64,000 nucleotides of DNA from Stagnimonas aquatica (GTDB taxonomy: Bacteria > Pseudomonadota > Gammaproteobacteria > Nevskiales > Nevskiaceae). Numbering within the stretch: position 1 is the stretch's first letter; every line of letters begins with the position of its first letter. Location of the stretch: NCBI RefSeq assembly GCF_003730135.1, contig NZ_RJVO01000002.1, positions 372,001-436,000 of the forward strand, read 5' to 3'. Shown here one piece after another: positions 6,984-14,309 of this stretch. A program made the position numbers and the translations under genes. Under the pieces are notes generated by a model. It did no database searches, was not told where the DNA came from, and saw nothing but the letters and a program-made list of their open reading frames with translations.

Positions 6984-8882
6984 TCAGGCCGAATCGCCGC
7001 GCAGGGCGGAGACGCGCTGTTGCAGTTCCGCCGCCTTCAGGGTGTCGCCGGCAACGGGCGCATCGGCGATCAGTTCGATCCTGGCCCGCAGGCGACGCGG
7101 CAGGCGCATGCGGCGCAGGCGCGAGTCTCGGCGGCTCCACATGCTTTCCCACAGGCCGCGTAGGGCGAAGGGCACCACCGGCACCGGGGTGCGGGCAAGG
7201 ATGCGCTCGATGCCGGCCTTGAACTCCTGGATGTCGCCGTCCGGCGTGAGCCCGCCCTCCGGAAAGAGGCCCACCACCTCGCCGTTCTTCAGCGCGGCGT
7301 CGATGTCTTCATACGCCTGCTTGAGCAGCGCCTCGTCTTCCTTGGCCGGGGCGATGGGGATGGCGCGGGCGGTGCGGAAGATGAAGTTGAGTACCGGGAT
7401 CTTGAAGATCTTGTGGTACATGACGAAGCGCACCGGCCGGCGGATGCTGCCGCCGACGATCAGCGCATCGACGAAGCTGACGTGATTGCCGGCGACGATC
7501 ACCGCGCCCTCGTCGGGAATTTTCTCCAGCCCCTCGGCGCGGATTCGGTACAGCGTGTGGATCAATAGCCACACCAGGAAGCGCATCAAGAATTCCGGCA
7601 CCAGGCTGTAGATGAACACCGCCACGGCGGCGTTCATCAGCGCAGTCACCAGCAGCAGTTGCGGGATGCTCAGGCCCGCCTTGAGAAAGGCGATGGCGAG
7701 CGCGGCGGCAACCACCATGAAGGCGGCGTTGAGGATGTTGTTGCCGGCGATGATGCGCGAGCGGTGGCTGGCCTCGCTGCGGGTCTGGATCAGGGCGTAG
7801 AGCGGCACGATGTAGAAGCCGCCGAACACGCCGATCAGCAGCAAGTCCCAGAGCACGCGGTGGTTGCCAACCTGGGCAATGAACGCCTTGGCATCCAGCG
7901 CCACGCCTTCCGCCACACCCGGCGCGGCAAAGTAGAGATCGACGCCGAACACGGTGAGGCCGATCGAGCCCAGGGGCACCAGGCCGATCTCGACCTTGTG
8001 GCCGGACAAGCGCTCGCAGAGCAGTGAGCCCAGTCCGATGCCCAGCGAGAACACCGTCAGCAGCAGGGTCACCACTTCCTCGCCGCCGCCGAGCGTGGTC
8101 TTGGTATAGGCCGGCAGTTGCGAGAGGAACATCGCGCCGTAGAACCAGAACCAAGAGATGCCCAGCACCGACAGGAATACGGTGCGGTTACCGCGCATGA
8201 AGGCGATGTTGCGCACCGTCTCGGTGATCGGGTTCCAGCGCATCAGCAGCTCGGGCGCGGCGGCCGGGGCGAGAGGCACTGCGCGGCTGCTGAGGTAGCC
8301 GATCACCGCCACGGCGATTACCGTGCCACCCACCCAGTGCGCGCCGCCCGGCTGCGCCACCAGCCAGCCGCCAAGCATGGTGCCGAGCAGGATGGCGAGA
8401 AAGGTCGCGGCCTCCACCAGAGCATTGCCGCCGACCAGCTCGTCCGCGCGCAGATGCTGCGGCAGGATCGCGTACTTCACCGGCCCGAACAGCGTGGCCT
8501 GCAGGCCGAGCAGGAACAGCACGGCGAGCAGGAAGCCCACGCTCTGCATCGCCAGACCGACGGCGGCGAGCACCGCGATGCCCAGCTCCAGCAGCTTGAT
8601 GCCGCAGATCAGCCGCGACTTCTCGTACTTCTCCGCCAACTGGCCGGCGAAGGCGGAGAACAGGAAGAACGGCAGGATGAACAGCCCGGCCGCGAGGTTG
8701 ACGTACAGGGCGCGCTGGCCCTCGCTCAGGCCGGCGATGCCGAAGGTCACCAGGATGATCAGCGCGTTCTTGAACACATTGTCGTTGAACGCGCCCAGCG
8801 CTTGAGTCCAGAAAAACGGCGCGAAACGGCGCGCCTTCAAGAGGCCAAACTGGCTGTGCCCGGTGCCGGTGGATTCGCTCAT
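6984..8882 (-). CDS. LplT-like MFS transporter fused to PlsC-type 1-acylglycerophosphate acyltransferase
   Basis: 632 aa. Residues about 10-415 form a 12-helix MFS module starting 'RRFAPFFWTQALGAFNDNVFKNAL', as in lysophospholipid transporter LplT. Residues about 430-625 form a PlsC acyltransferase with 'GNHVSFVDALI' (the H-x4-D motif), 'FPEGGLT' and 'PVVPFAL'. It probably flips or imports lysophospholipids and re-acylates them at the inner membrane. Better-known relatives carry a third acyl-ACP synthetase domain; here the protein ends after PlsC, so acyl donor activation must come from elsewhere. The start overlaps the end of the downstream-encoded hydrolase (8879-8882), so the two are likely co-transcribed. 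Confidence 0.88.
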   Translation of the reverse strand: MSESTGTGHSQFGLLKARRFAPFFWTQALGAFNDNVFKNALIILVTFGIAGLSEGQRALYVNLAAGLFILPFFLFSAFAGQLAEKYEKSRLICGIKLLELGIAVLAAVGLAMQSVGFLLAVLFLLGLQATLFGPVKYAILPQHLRADELVGGNALVEAATFLAILLGTMLGGWLVAQPGGAHWVGGTVIAVAVIGYLSSRAVPLAPAAAPELLMRWNPITETVRNIAFMRGNRTVFLSVLGISWFWFYGAMFLSQLPAYTKTTLGGGEEVVTLLLTVFSLGIGLGSLLCERLSGHKVEIGLVPLGSIGLTVFGVDLYFAAPGVAEGVALDAKAFIAQVGNHRVLWDLLLIGVFGGFYIVPLYALIQTRSEASHRSRIIAGNNILNAAFMVVAAALAIAFLKAGLSIPQLLLVTALMNAAVAVFIYSLVPEFLMRFLVWLLIHTLYRIRAEGLEKIPDEGAVIVAGNHVSFVDALIVGGSIRRPVRFVMYHKIFKIPVLNFIFRTARAIPIAPAKEDEALLKQAYEDIDAALKNGEVVGLFPEGGLTPDGDIQEFKAGIERILARTPVPVVPFALRGLWESMWSRRDSRLRRMRLPRRLRARIELIADAPVAGDTLKAAELQQRVSALRGDSA

Positions 8883-9817
8883 GAGACTCGCTGGCGGTCG
8901 TGGAATTGCAGGAAGGCGTCGAGCACCGCCTGCGGCGCTTCGACCTGGGGATAGTGGCCGATGCCCGGCAGGCTCACCACGTCGGGCGCAGCGATCAGCT
9001 CGCGGTAGCGCGCCACCATGTGCGCGCCGGACACCGGATCGACCGGGCCGTTGATGAGGCGCATCGGCACCGCTGTCCGCTGCATCGCCGACAGCCAGCG
9101 CTCGCGGTGCTGGCGGCGGTCGAGGATGTAGCGGATCAGCTCGTGCATGATCCGGCCGCCGTCGTTGTAGGCAACCAGTTGCCAGAAGGCGGCCAGCTCG
9201 GCCGCGCTGGGCTTGGTATCGGGGCCGAATACGGCGGAAAAACTCTTGCGGAAGCCACGCTCGTTGAACAGGCGGCTGACCAGCGGACCCAGTGGCGATA
9301 GCAGCAGCTTCTGGATGGGCCGGGGGCGATGGGTTTCCGGGAACAGGCCGCCGTTGAGGAAGACGATGGAGCGCAGGCGCAAAACGCCCCCACCCCGACC
9401 CTCCCCCGTAAACGGGGGAGGGAGAAATGCAGCTTCATGCCGCGCCAACAGCTCCTGCGCCACCGAGACGCCGTAGTCGTGCGCCAGCACATGCACTTCG
9501 CTCACGCCCAGCCGCGCGCACAGCGCGGCGTGGAGATCGGCCTGGTCGTGGATGGAATAGCCCCAGCCGCGCGGCTTGGTGGAAAAGCCGAAGCCGATCA
9601 TGTCCGGCGCGATCAGGCGGAAGCGCTCGGCCAGCGGCGCCCAGAGCCCGTGCCAGTCCCAGGAGGCGCTGGGAAAGCCGTGGATCAGCAACAGCGCCGG
9701 CTTCGCCGACGCGCCGCTGTCGCGGTAGTAGATGCGCTGGCCGCGATAGTCGAAGTGGGCACCGGCGGCGCGCCAGGCCTCAGGCGACGGCGGCCGGAGT
9801 GTCGGGTTTGCGCTCAT
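8879..9817 (-). CDS. Alpha/beta hydrolase of haloalkane dehalogenase/epoxide hydrolase type, carrying a repeat-encoded insert
   Basis: 312 aa. 'LLLIHGFPSASWDWHGLW' is the oxyanion-hole region and 'HVLAHDYGVSVAQEL' supplies an Asp nucleophile (Asp114), as in dehalogenases and epoxide hydrolases. 'LPGIGHYPQVEAP' holds the catalytic His. Residues about 129-146 ('FLPPPFTGEGRGGGV') are encoded by a palindromic repeat inserted in frame between the helix after the nucleophile elbow and the next strand ('LRSIVFLNGG'). Normal relatives have no such segment. The gene overlaps the MFS gene before it by 38 bp and the LplT-PlsC gene after it by 4 bp, so this is a three-gene minus-strand operon. Confidence 0.86.
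   Translation of the reverse strand: MSANPTLRPPSPEAWRAAGAHFDYRGQRIYYRDSGASAKPALLLIHGFPSASWDWHGLWAPLAERFRLIAPDMIGFGFSTKPRGWGYSIHDQADLHAALCARLGVSEVHVLAHDYGVSVAQELLARHEAAFLPPPFTGEGRGGGVLRLRSIVFLNGGLFPETHRPRPIQKLLLSPLGPLVSRLFNERGFRKSFSAVFGPDTKPSAAELAAFWQLVAYNDGGRIMHELIRYILDRRQHRERWLSAMQRTAVPMRLINGPVDPVSGAHMVARYRELIAAPDVVSLPGIGHYPQVEAPQAVLDAFLQFHDRQRVS
9384..9426. repeat. Palindromic repeat inside a coding region
   Basis: Arms CCCTCCCCCG (9399-9408) and CGGGGGAGGG (9413-9422), preceded by CGCCCCCACCCCGAC. Same family and orientation as the copy at 1654-1678. It adds codons in frame to the hydrolase gene without introducing a stop. Confidence 0.8.
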
Positions 9818-11084
9818 TGCCCAGCTCCAGCAGGTTGACCGCGAACAGTTTGCCGGAACGCGTCCAGACTCCGGCGACGATGGACAAGGTCATGCCGGCG
9901 CCGAACACCACGCTTGGCACCGCGCCCATCAGCCGCGCCGCCAGGCCGCTCTCGAAGGCGCCGATCTCGTTGGAGCAGGACAGGAACACGCTGTTGACCG
10001 ACTGCACGCGACCGCGCAGATGATCGGGCGGCATCACCTGCAGGATGGTGGAGCGGATCACCACGCTCACCGAGTCGAAGGCTCCGGTGAGGAACAAGGC
10101 GAACATCGACAGCCAGAAACTGCGCGACAGCGCGAACACCAGGGTCGCCAGGCCGAAGCCGGCGATCACCCACAACAGATTGCGCCAGGCGCGGCGGGTG
10201 GGCGGATACCAGGCGCAGAGCAGCAGGGTGAGTACCGCGCCGACGCTGGAGGCGGCGCGCATCAGGCCCACCTCGGTGGCGCCGACGTGCAGCACGTCCT
10301 CGGCGAACACCGGCAGGATCGCCACCACGCCGCCGAACAGCACGCTGAACAGGTCGAGGGTGATGGCGTAAAGGATGATCGGGGTATTGCGGACGAAGGC
10401 CAGGCCTTCCTTCAGCGAGGCCCAGAGGTCGTCGCCGCCCTCGCCCGCCGCCGGCACGCCGCGCTTGCGGATGCCGGCAACCAGCACGGCGGACGCGGCC
10501 AGCAGGGCCATCACCACCAGCAGCGTGCCTTCCAGGCCAAAGGCGGCATAGAGCAGGCCGCCGCTGACCGGGCCGAGGATGGCGCCCACCTGCCAGCCGG
10601 CCGAGGACCAGGTGGCGCCGTTGCCATAGATCTCGCGCGGCACCAGGAAGGCCTTCAGCGAGCTGGCCGAGGGCGAGAAGATGCCGCGCGCAAAACCAAT
10701 GAGCACGATGGCGCCGTAGATCGCCAGCAGCCAGGGCGTCTGCGGCAAGGCGGCGCGGCTGGCGTCCAGCGACAGCGCCAGCAGCCAGGTGGAGGCGACG
10801 AAGATCGCCAGCAGCGCGCCGAGAATCAGATTGCGCTTCTCGCGGCGGTCGGCGAGATGGCCGCCGACCAGGGCCAGGGCGATGAAGGGGATGGCCTCGG
10901 CGAGCCCGAGAAAACCCAGGGTCAGCGGGTCGCGGGTCAGCAGGTACAGCTCGTAGCCCAGCGCCACTTCCTGAGCCAGCAAGGCCAGGGTGAGCAGAAA
11001 GCTGCCGGCCACCAGGCGGCGGAACTCGGGGTAACGCAAGGCAGCGTAGGGATCGTGAGAGCTTGCGGCGGCGGGCGCGGCCAT
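9780..11084 (-). CDS. MFS transporter, EntS/MFS_3-like
   Basis: 434 aa with about 12 hydrophobic segments. It begins 'PYAALRYPEFRRLVAGSFLLTLA' and carries the loop 2-3 motif 'GGHLADRREKRN'. 'SASSLKAFLVPREIYGNGATW' and 'LRGRVQSVNSVFLSCSNEIGAFESG' are typical of the EntS/MFS_3 exporter branch, which includes enterobactin and other small-molecule exporters. The substrate is not predictable. It is the first gene of the three-gene minus-strand operon and is divergent from the ATP-grasp gene, with about 150 bp between the starts. Confidence 0.87.
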   Translation of the reverse strand: MAAPAAASSHDPYAALRYPEFRRLVAGSFLLTLALLAQEVALGYELYLLTRDPLTLGFLGLAEAIPFIALALVGGHLADRREKRNLILGALLAIFVASTWLLALSLDASRAALPQTPWLLAIYGAIVLIGFARGIFSPSASSLKAFLVPREIYGNGATWSSAGWQVGAILGPVSGGLLYAAFGLEGTLLVVMALLAASAVLVAGIRKRGVPAAGEGGDDLWASLKEGLAFVRNTPIILYAITLDLFSVLFGGVVAILPVFAEDVLHVGATEVGLMRAASSVGAVLTLLLCAWYPPTRRAWRNLLWVIAGFGLATLVFALSRSFWLSMFALFLTGAFDSVSVVIRSTILQVMPPDHLRGRVQSVNSVFLSCSNEIGAFESGLAARLMGAVPSVVFGAGMTLSIVAGVWTRSGKLFAVNLLELGNERKPDTPAAVA

Positions 11085-11241
11085 GGCGGTGGATTACGGG
11101 TAGCGGCGCGAAGAGTCCGCGCCAGATCACCTTGCCGCAGGGCCAGCCCGGCCCGCAAGCCCGCAGGCCTGTGTGGTTGGCGGCTGGCCCCGACTTGCAG
11201 TCAAATCGAGGACCGGAGAACAGACCACCACGATCACAACA

Positions 11242-12504
11242 ATGAGTCCCTCGGAAATTCCGGCGCCATCCCGGCTGTTGCTGGTCGCCACCCAGCACTG
11301 GCCTTTCCCGGCGCGTCTGGCCATCGCCTTCGCCGAGGCGGGCTGGCAGGTGGAAGCTGTCGGCCCGCGCGGCCACGTGCTCGGCAGCACCTCGGCAGTG
11401 CGACGGCTGCACCCCTACAGTCTGCTCGATCCGCTGGCGGCGCTGATCGCCGCCATCGAGCAGGGCGCGCCGGATTTCATCATCCCCTGCGACGACAGTG
11501 CGGTGGTGCGCCTGCACCGGGTGGCGCAGCAGCGGCCGGCGCTGCGGCCGCTGATCGAGCGCTCCCTGGGCAACCCCGACGCCTGCCTGGAAGCCACCCG
11601 CCGCGAAGCACTGATGGCGGCGGCGCGGGCCGAGCAGGTACGCATTCCGGAGACGGCGGAGATCCGCAGCCTGGCCGACCTTCAGGCCTGGCAGCGACAG
11701 CAAGGCTGGCCGCTGGTGCTGAAGGCCGACGGCACTTTCGGCGGCACCGGCGTGGCGATCATCCGCGAGGCGCAAGAACTGGAGCCGGCCTATCGCGCAG
11801 TGTCGGCCAAACCCAGCGCGCTGCGCATCCTCAAGCGCCTGCTGGTGAACCACGATCACTTCCTGCTCGACCAGTTGCGCGACCGCCAGAGTCAGGGCTT
11901 GATCGCTCAGCAATACATCGCCGGGCGTCCCGCCAACCGGGCGGTGGCCTGCTGGCAGGGCGAGGTACTGGCGGGGAGCAGCGTCGAGGCGCTGGCGACA
12001 CTCAGTGCCACCGGCGCGGCGACGCTGATCCAGCCGATCGAGCACCCGGAGATGGAGCAGGCGGCACGACGCCTGGTACGGCGGCTGGGTCTTTCCGGCC
12101 TCTGCGGCTTCGACTTCATGCTCGAAGCGGCGAGCGGCCGGGCCTACCTGATCGAAGTGAATCCGCGCGCGACGCCGGTGACCGCGCTGGCACTGGGGCC
12201 GGGCCGCGATCTGGTGGCGGCACTCAGCCGCCAGTGGCTGGGGCAGGCCGTCGCCGACCGGCCGGCGCTGACCAATCGCGGCCAGATCGCGATGTTCCCC
12301 GGCACCTGGCTGAAAAACCCCGAAGACCCGGCGCTGGAAACCGCGCACCACGACGTGCCCTGGGAGCAGCCGGCGCTGGTGCAGGCCTGTATCGACTTTG
12401 ACTACGCCGGCACGCCGTTCTGGCGGCGCTGGGCGCGGCGACACAGCCCTATGGCGGCGAGCCTGACCGCGCCGGACGGAAGGATCTACCGCCGCAGCAA
12501 CTGA
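11242..12504 (+). CDS. Stand-alone ATP-grasp domain protein
   Basis: 420 aa from ATG 11242; an upstream in-frame GTG at 11173 is possible but adds residues unlike the family start. The ATP-grasp core is visible: N-terminal Rossmann-like lobe 'RLLLVATQHWPFPARLAIAFAEAGW', then 'GWPLVLKADGTFGGTGVAII', the ATP-binding 'GLIAQQYIAGRPANRAVACW', and the Mg site 'LCGFDFMLEAASGRAYLIEVNPRATP'. Such enzymes join a carboxylate to an amine or thiol using ATP. No biosynthetic partners flank it, apart from the divergent exporter. The substrate is unknown. Confidence 0.85.
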   Translation: MSPSEIPAPSRLLLVATQHWPFPARLAIAFAEAGWQVEAVGPRGHVLGSTSAVRRLHPYSLLDPLAALIAAIEQGAPDFIIPCDDSAVVRLHRVAQQRPALRPLIERSLGNPDACLEATRREALMAAARAEQVRIPETAEIRSLADLQAWQRQQGWPLVLKADGTFGGTGVAIIREAQELEPAYRAVSAKPSALRILKRLLVNHDHFLLDQLRDRQSQGLIAQQYIAGRPANRAVACWQGEVLAGSSVEALATLSATGAATLIQPIEHPEMEQAARRLVRRLGLSGLCGFDFMLEAASGRAYLIEVNPRATPVTALALGPGRDLVAALSRQWLGQAVADRPALTNRGQIAMFPGTWLKNPEDPALETAHHDVPWEQPALVQACIDFDYAGTPFWRRWARRHSPMAASLTAPDGRIYRRSN

Positions 12505-12522
12505 ACGCGGGCGCGGAGCGGC

Positions 12523-13209
12523 CTACCAGCGCACTGTCGAATAGCTGCTGGCGTTGTTGGCGGCGCGACGGTCGCGCGGGTTGTGCCAGGGGATGAAACG
12601 CTCCTGGGCGTGCTGCTGGTGCACGAACTGGTCGAGCACGTAGATGCCCTGCTCGGTCGCGCGCAGGAAGATCGCCGCGTGCTTGTTGCCGCGCCGGCGG
12701 GCCTGCGGGTAGCGGCCATTGACGAAGGTGGCGATGGCGGTGCCAGGCTGGATCTGGTCGGCGTGGGCCTTGAGCTTGCGGCCTTCCTGCCACTGGCGGG
12801 TGCTGGGCGCGTCGAGCAGGCCCTTGATCAGCTCCACGCACTCGGTGCGACCGGCGCTGTTGGCAAAGCTGGGGTAGGCGACTTCCACGCCTTCGCCGGG
12901 CAGAACGCCCTCGTAGACCCGTTCCGGGCTCAGGCCGTAGTGGCCGTCCAGACTGCGGTCCGCGTACGCGTTGCCGGCCTCCGTTTCAGCAGCGACGGCG
13001 GCCACCGACGGACGCTTGGCCAGCGCCTGATGCGCCTTGGCGGTGGTGGTGGATTTCTTTTTTTTCGGCTTCGTCGCCGCATTCTTCGACGAAACCGTCA
13101 CCGCATGGGTATGCGCCCCGGCAGTGCCCGCGACTGCTGGGGCAGCCTGAACCAGGGTGCTCAAACTAAGGCCGAGAAACAGGCTCCCGACCAGGGAGAA
13201 AACTCGCAT
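12523..13209 (-). CDS. Secreted BPSL0067 family (NlpC/P60-like) protein
   Basis: 228 aa from ATG 13209; GGAG lies about 9 bases upstream and the next residues form a signal peptide ('MRVFSLVGSLFLGLSLSTLVQAAP'), which rules out the longer reading frame. Residues about 45-90 are Lys/Ala-rich and low in complexity. From about 110 on it matches BPSL0067 proteins: 'TECVELIKGLLDAPSTRQW' with the candidate nucleophile Cys, 'PGTAIATFVNGRYP', 'GNKHAAIFLR' with the candidate His, and 'GIYVLDQF'. The fold is an NlpC/P60-like amidase, sometimes linked with type VI effectors; no type VI genes are visible here. It converges with the ATP-grasp gene. Confidence 0.75.
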   Translation of the reverse strand: MRVFSLVGSLFLGLSLSTLVQAAPAVAGTAGAHTHAVTVSSKNAATKPKKKKSTTTAKAHQALAKRPSVAAVAAETEAGNAYADRSLDGHYGLSPERVYEGVLPGEGVEVAYPSFANSAGRTECVELIKGLLDAPSTRQWQEGRKLKAHADQIQPGTAIATFVNGRYPQARRRGNKHAAIFLRATEQGIYVLDQFVHQQHAQERFIPWHNPRDRRAANNASSYSTVRW

Positions 13210-13243
13210 CTTTGAACTCCAGCGGCGGCACATGACGCCAGTA

Positions 13244-13272
13244 CCGGCACGTTTTCGCAAAAACAGTGCCGG
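13244..13272. repeat. Long inverted repeat upstream of the BPSL0067-like gene
   Basis: CCGGCAC (13244-13250) pairs with GTGCCGG (13266-13272), and inside it GTTTT pairs with AAAAC around CGC, with a single A bulge. It lies 35-63 bases upstream of the start codon and is not followed by a T-tract in the reading direction. It is either an operator or a 5' leader hairpin. Confidence 0.5.
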
Positions 13273-13379
13273 ACCTTAGTGTTTGCCTGCATTCGGGGTC
13301 AAGGAGTTTTCAGGAATAAAGTGATTCGAAGGGGTAGTAATAATTGCGAGCCGCCAGCCTGCGCGGGCCGCATTCCGGC

Positions 13380-14270
13380 CTAGTCGGCGATGTCGCCGGC
13401 GGTCTCCTCGGCCGCTCCGCCGAGTTGCAGCGCCCGCTCATAGAGGGCTTTGCGCTTGGCGCCGGTGAGTTCGGCGGCCAACCGGGCGGCGCGCGAGGGC
13501 GGCAGCTCCTTGAGCAGCAGCCGCAGGGTCTGCTCGGCGGAAACCACGCTGCCCGCCTCGCCGGCCGGGGCGCCGGCGACCACCAGCACGAACTCACCGC
13601 GCTGGTGGTTGTCGTCGGCCTTGAGCCAGGCCGCCAGCTCGCCGGCCGGCAGCCGAACGCTCTGCTCGAAACGCTTGGTCAGCTCGCGCGCCAGGCACAC
13701 CAGCCGCCCGGCGCCCAGCTCGCTGGCCAGATCTTCGGCGCATTCGACGATGCGGTGCGGCGCCTCGTAGAACACCAGGGTGGCGGTCTCGGCCGCCAGC
13801 GCGCGCAGGCGCTCGCGACGGGCATTGGGCTTGGCCGGCAGAAAACCGGCGAAGCGGAATTCGTCGGTAGGCAGGCCGGCCACCGACAGCGCCGCGATCA
13901 AGGCGCTGGGGCCGGGGATGGCGCGCAGCTCGCCGCCCGCCTCGCGCACCGCCTTCACCAGCGCGTAGCCGGGATCGGAAACCAGCGGCGTGCCGGCATC
14001 GCTGACCAGGGCCAGGGTTTTGCCGGCGGCGAGGTCGGCCACCACCCGCGCGGCGATGCGGTCCTCGTTGTGCTCGTGCAGGGCCAGCAGCGACTGCTGG
14101 ATGCCGAACTGCGCCAGCAACTGGCCGCTGGTGCGGGTGTCTTCGGCGCAGATGCCGTCGACCCGCGCCAGCACCGAACGCGCCCGTGGCGAGAGATCGC
14201 CGAGGTTGCCGATCGGCGTCGCCACCACGTACAGGCAGCCGGGCAGCAGCGGTTCTTCGACGATGGTCAC
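13380..14270 (-). CDS. rsmI: 16S rRNA (cytidine1402-2'-O)-methyltransferase RsmI
   Basis: 296 aa. Begins 'GCLYVVATPIGNLGDLSPRA', the invariant RsmI/YraL start, with 'EDTRTSGQLL', 'LVSDAGTPLVSDPG', 'IPGPSALIAALSVAGLPTDEF' (SAM-binding tetrapyrrole-methylase fold) and 'FYEAPHRI'. It 2'-O-methylates C1402 in the ribosomal P site, together with RsmH (N4). Divergent from lpoA with 39 bp between the starts, the usual gammaproteobacterial arrangement. Confidence 0.97.
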   Translation of the reverse strand: MTIVEEPLLPGCLYVVATPIGNLGDLSPRARSVLARVDGICAEDTRTSGQLLAQFGIQQSLLALHEHNEDRIAARVVADLAAGKTLALVSDAGTPLVSDPGYALVKAVREAGGELRAIPGPSALIAALSVAGLPTDEFRFAGFLPAKPNARRERLRALAAETATLVFYEAPHRIVECAEDLASELGAGRLVCLARELTKRFEQSVRLPAGELAAWLKADDNHQRGEFVLVVAGAPAGEAGSVVSAEQTLRLLLKELPPSRAARLAAELTGAKRKALYERALQLGGAAEETAGDIAD

Positions 14271-14309
14271 GGGTGCGGAGGTCTTGAGGGGGCGTGCGAT
14301 ACTTTAGCC

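Noticed and set aside
13210-13379. Possible RNase P RNA gene next to rsmI
   Set aside because: The gap is only about 170 bases and lacks the conserved RNase P RNA elements.
13344-14309. Upstream extension of the lpoA frame
   Set aside because: It lies antisense to rsmI; the signal peptide and family start are at 14310.
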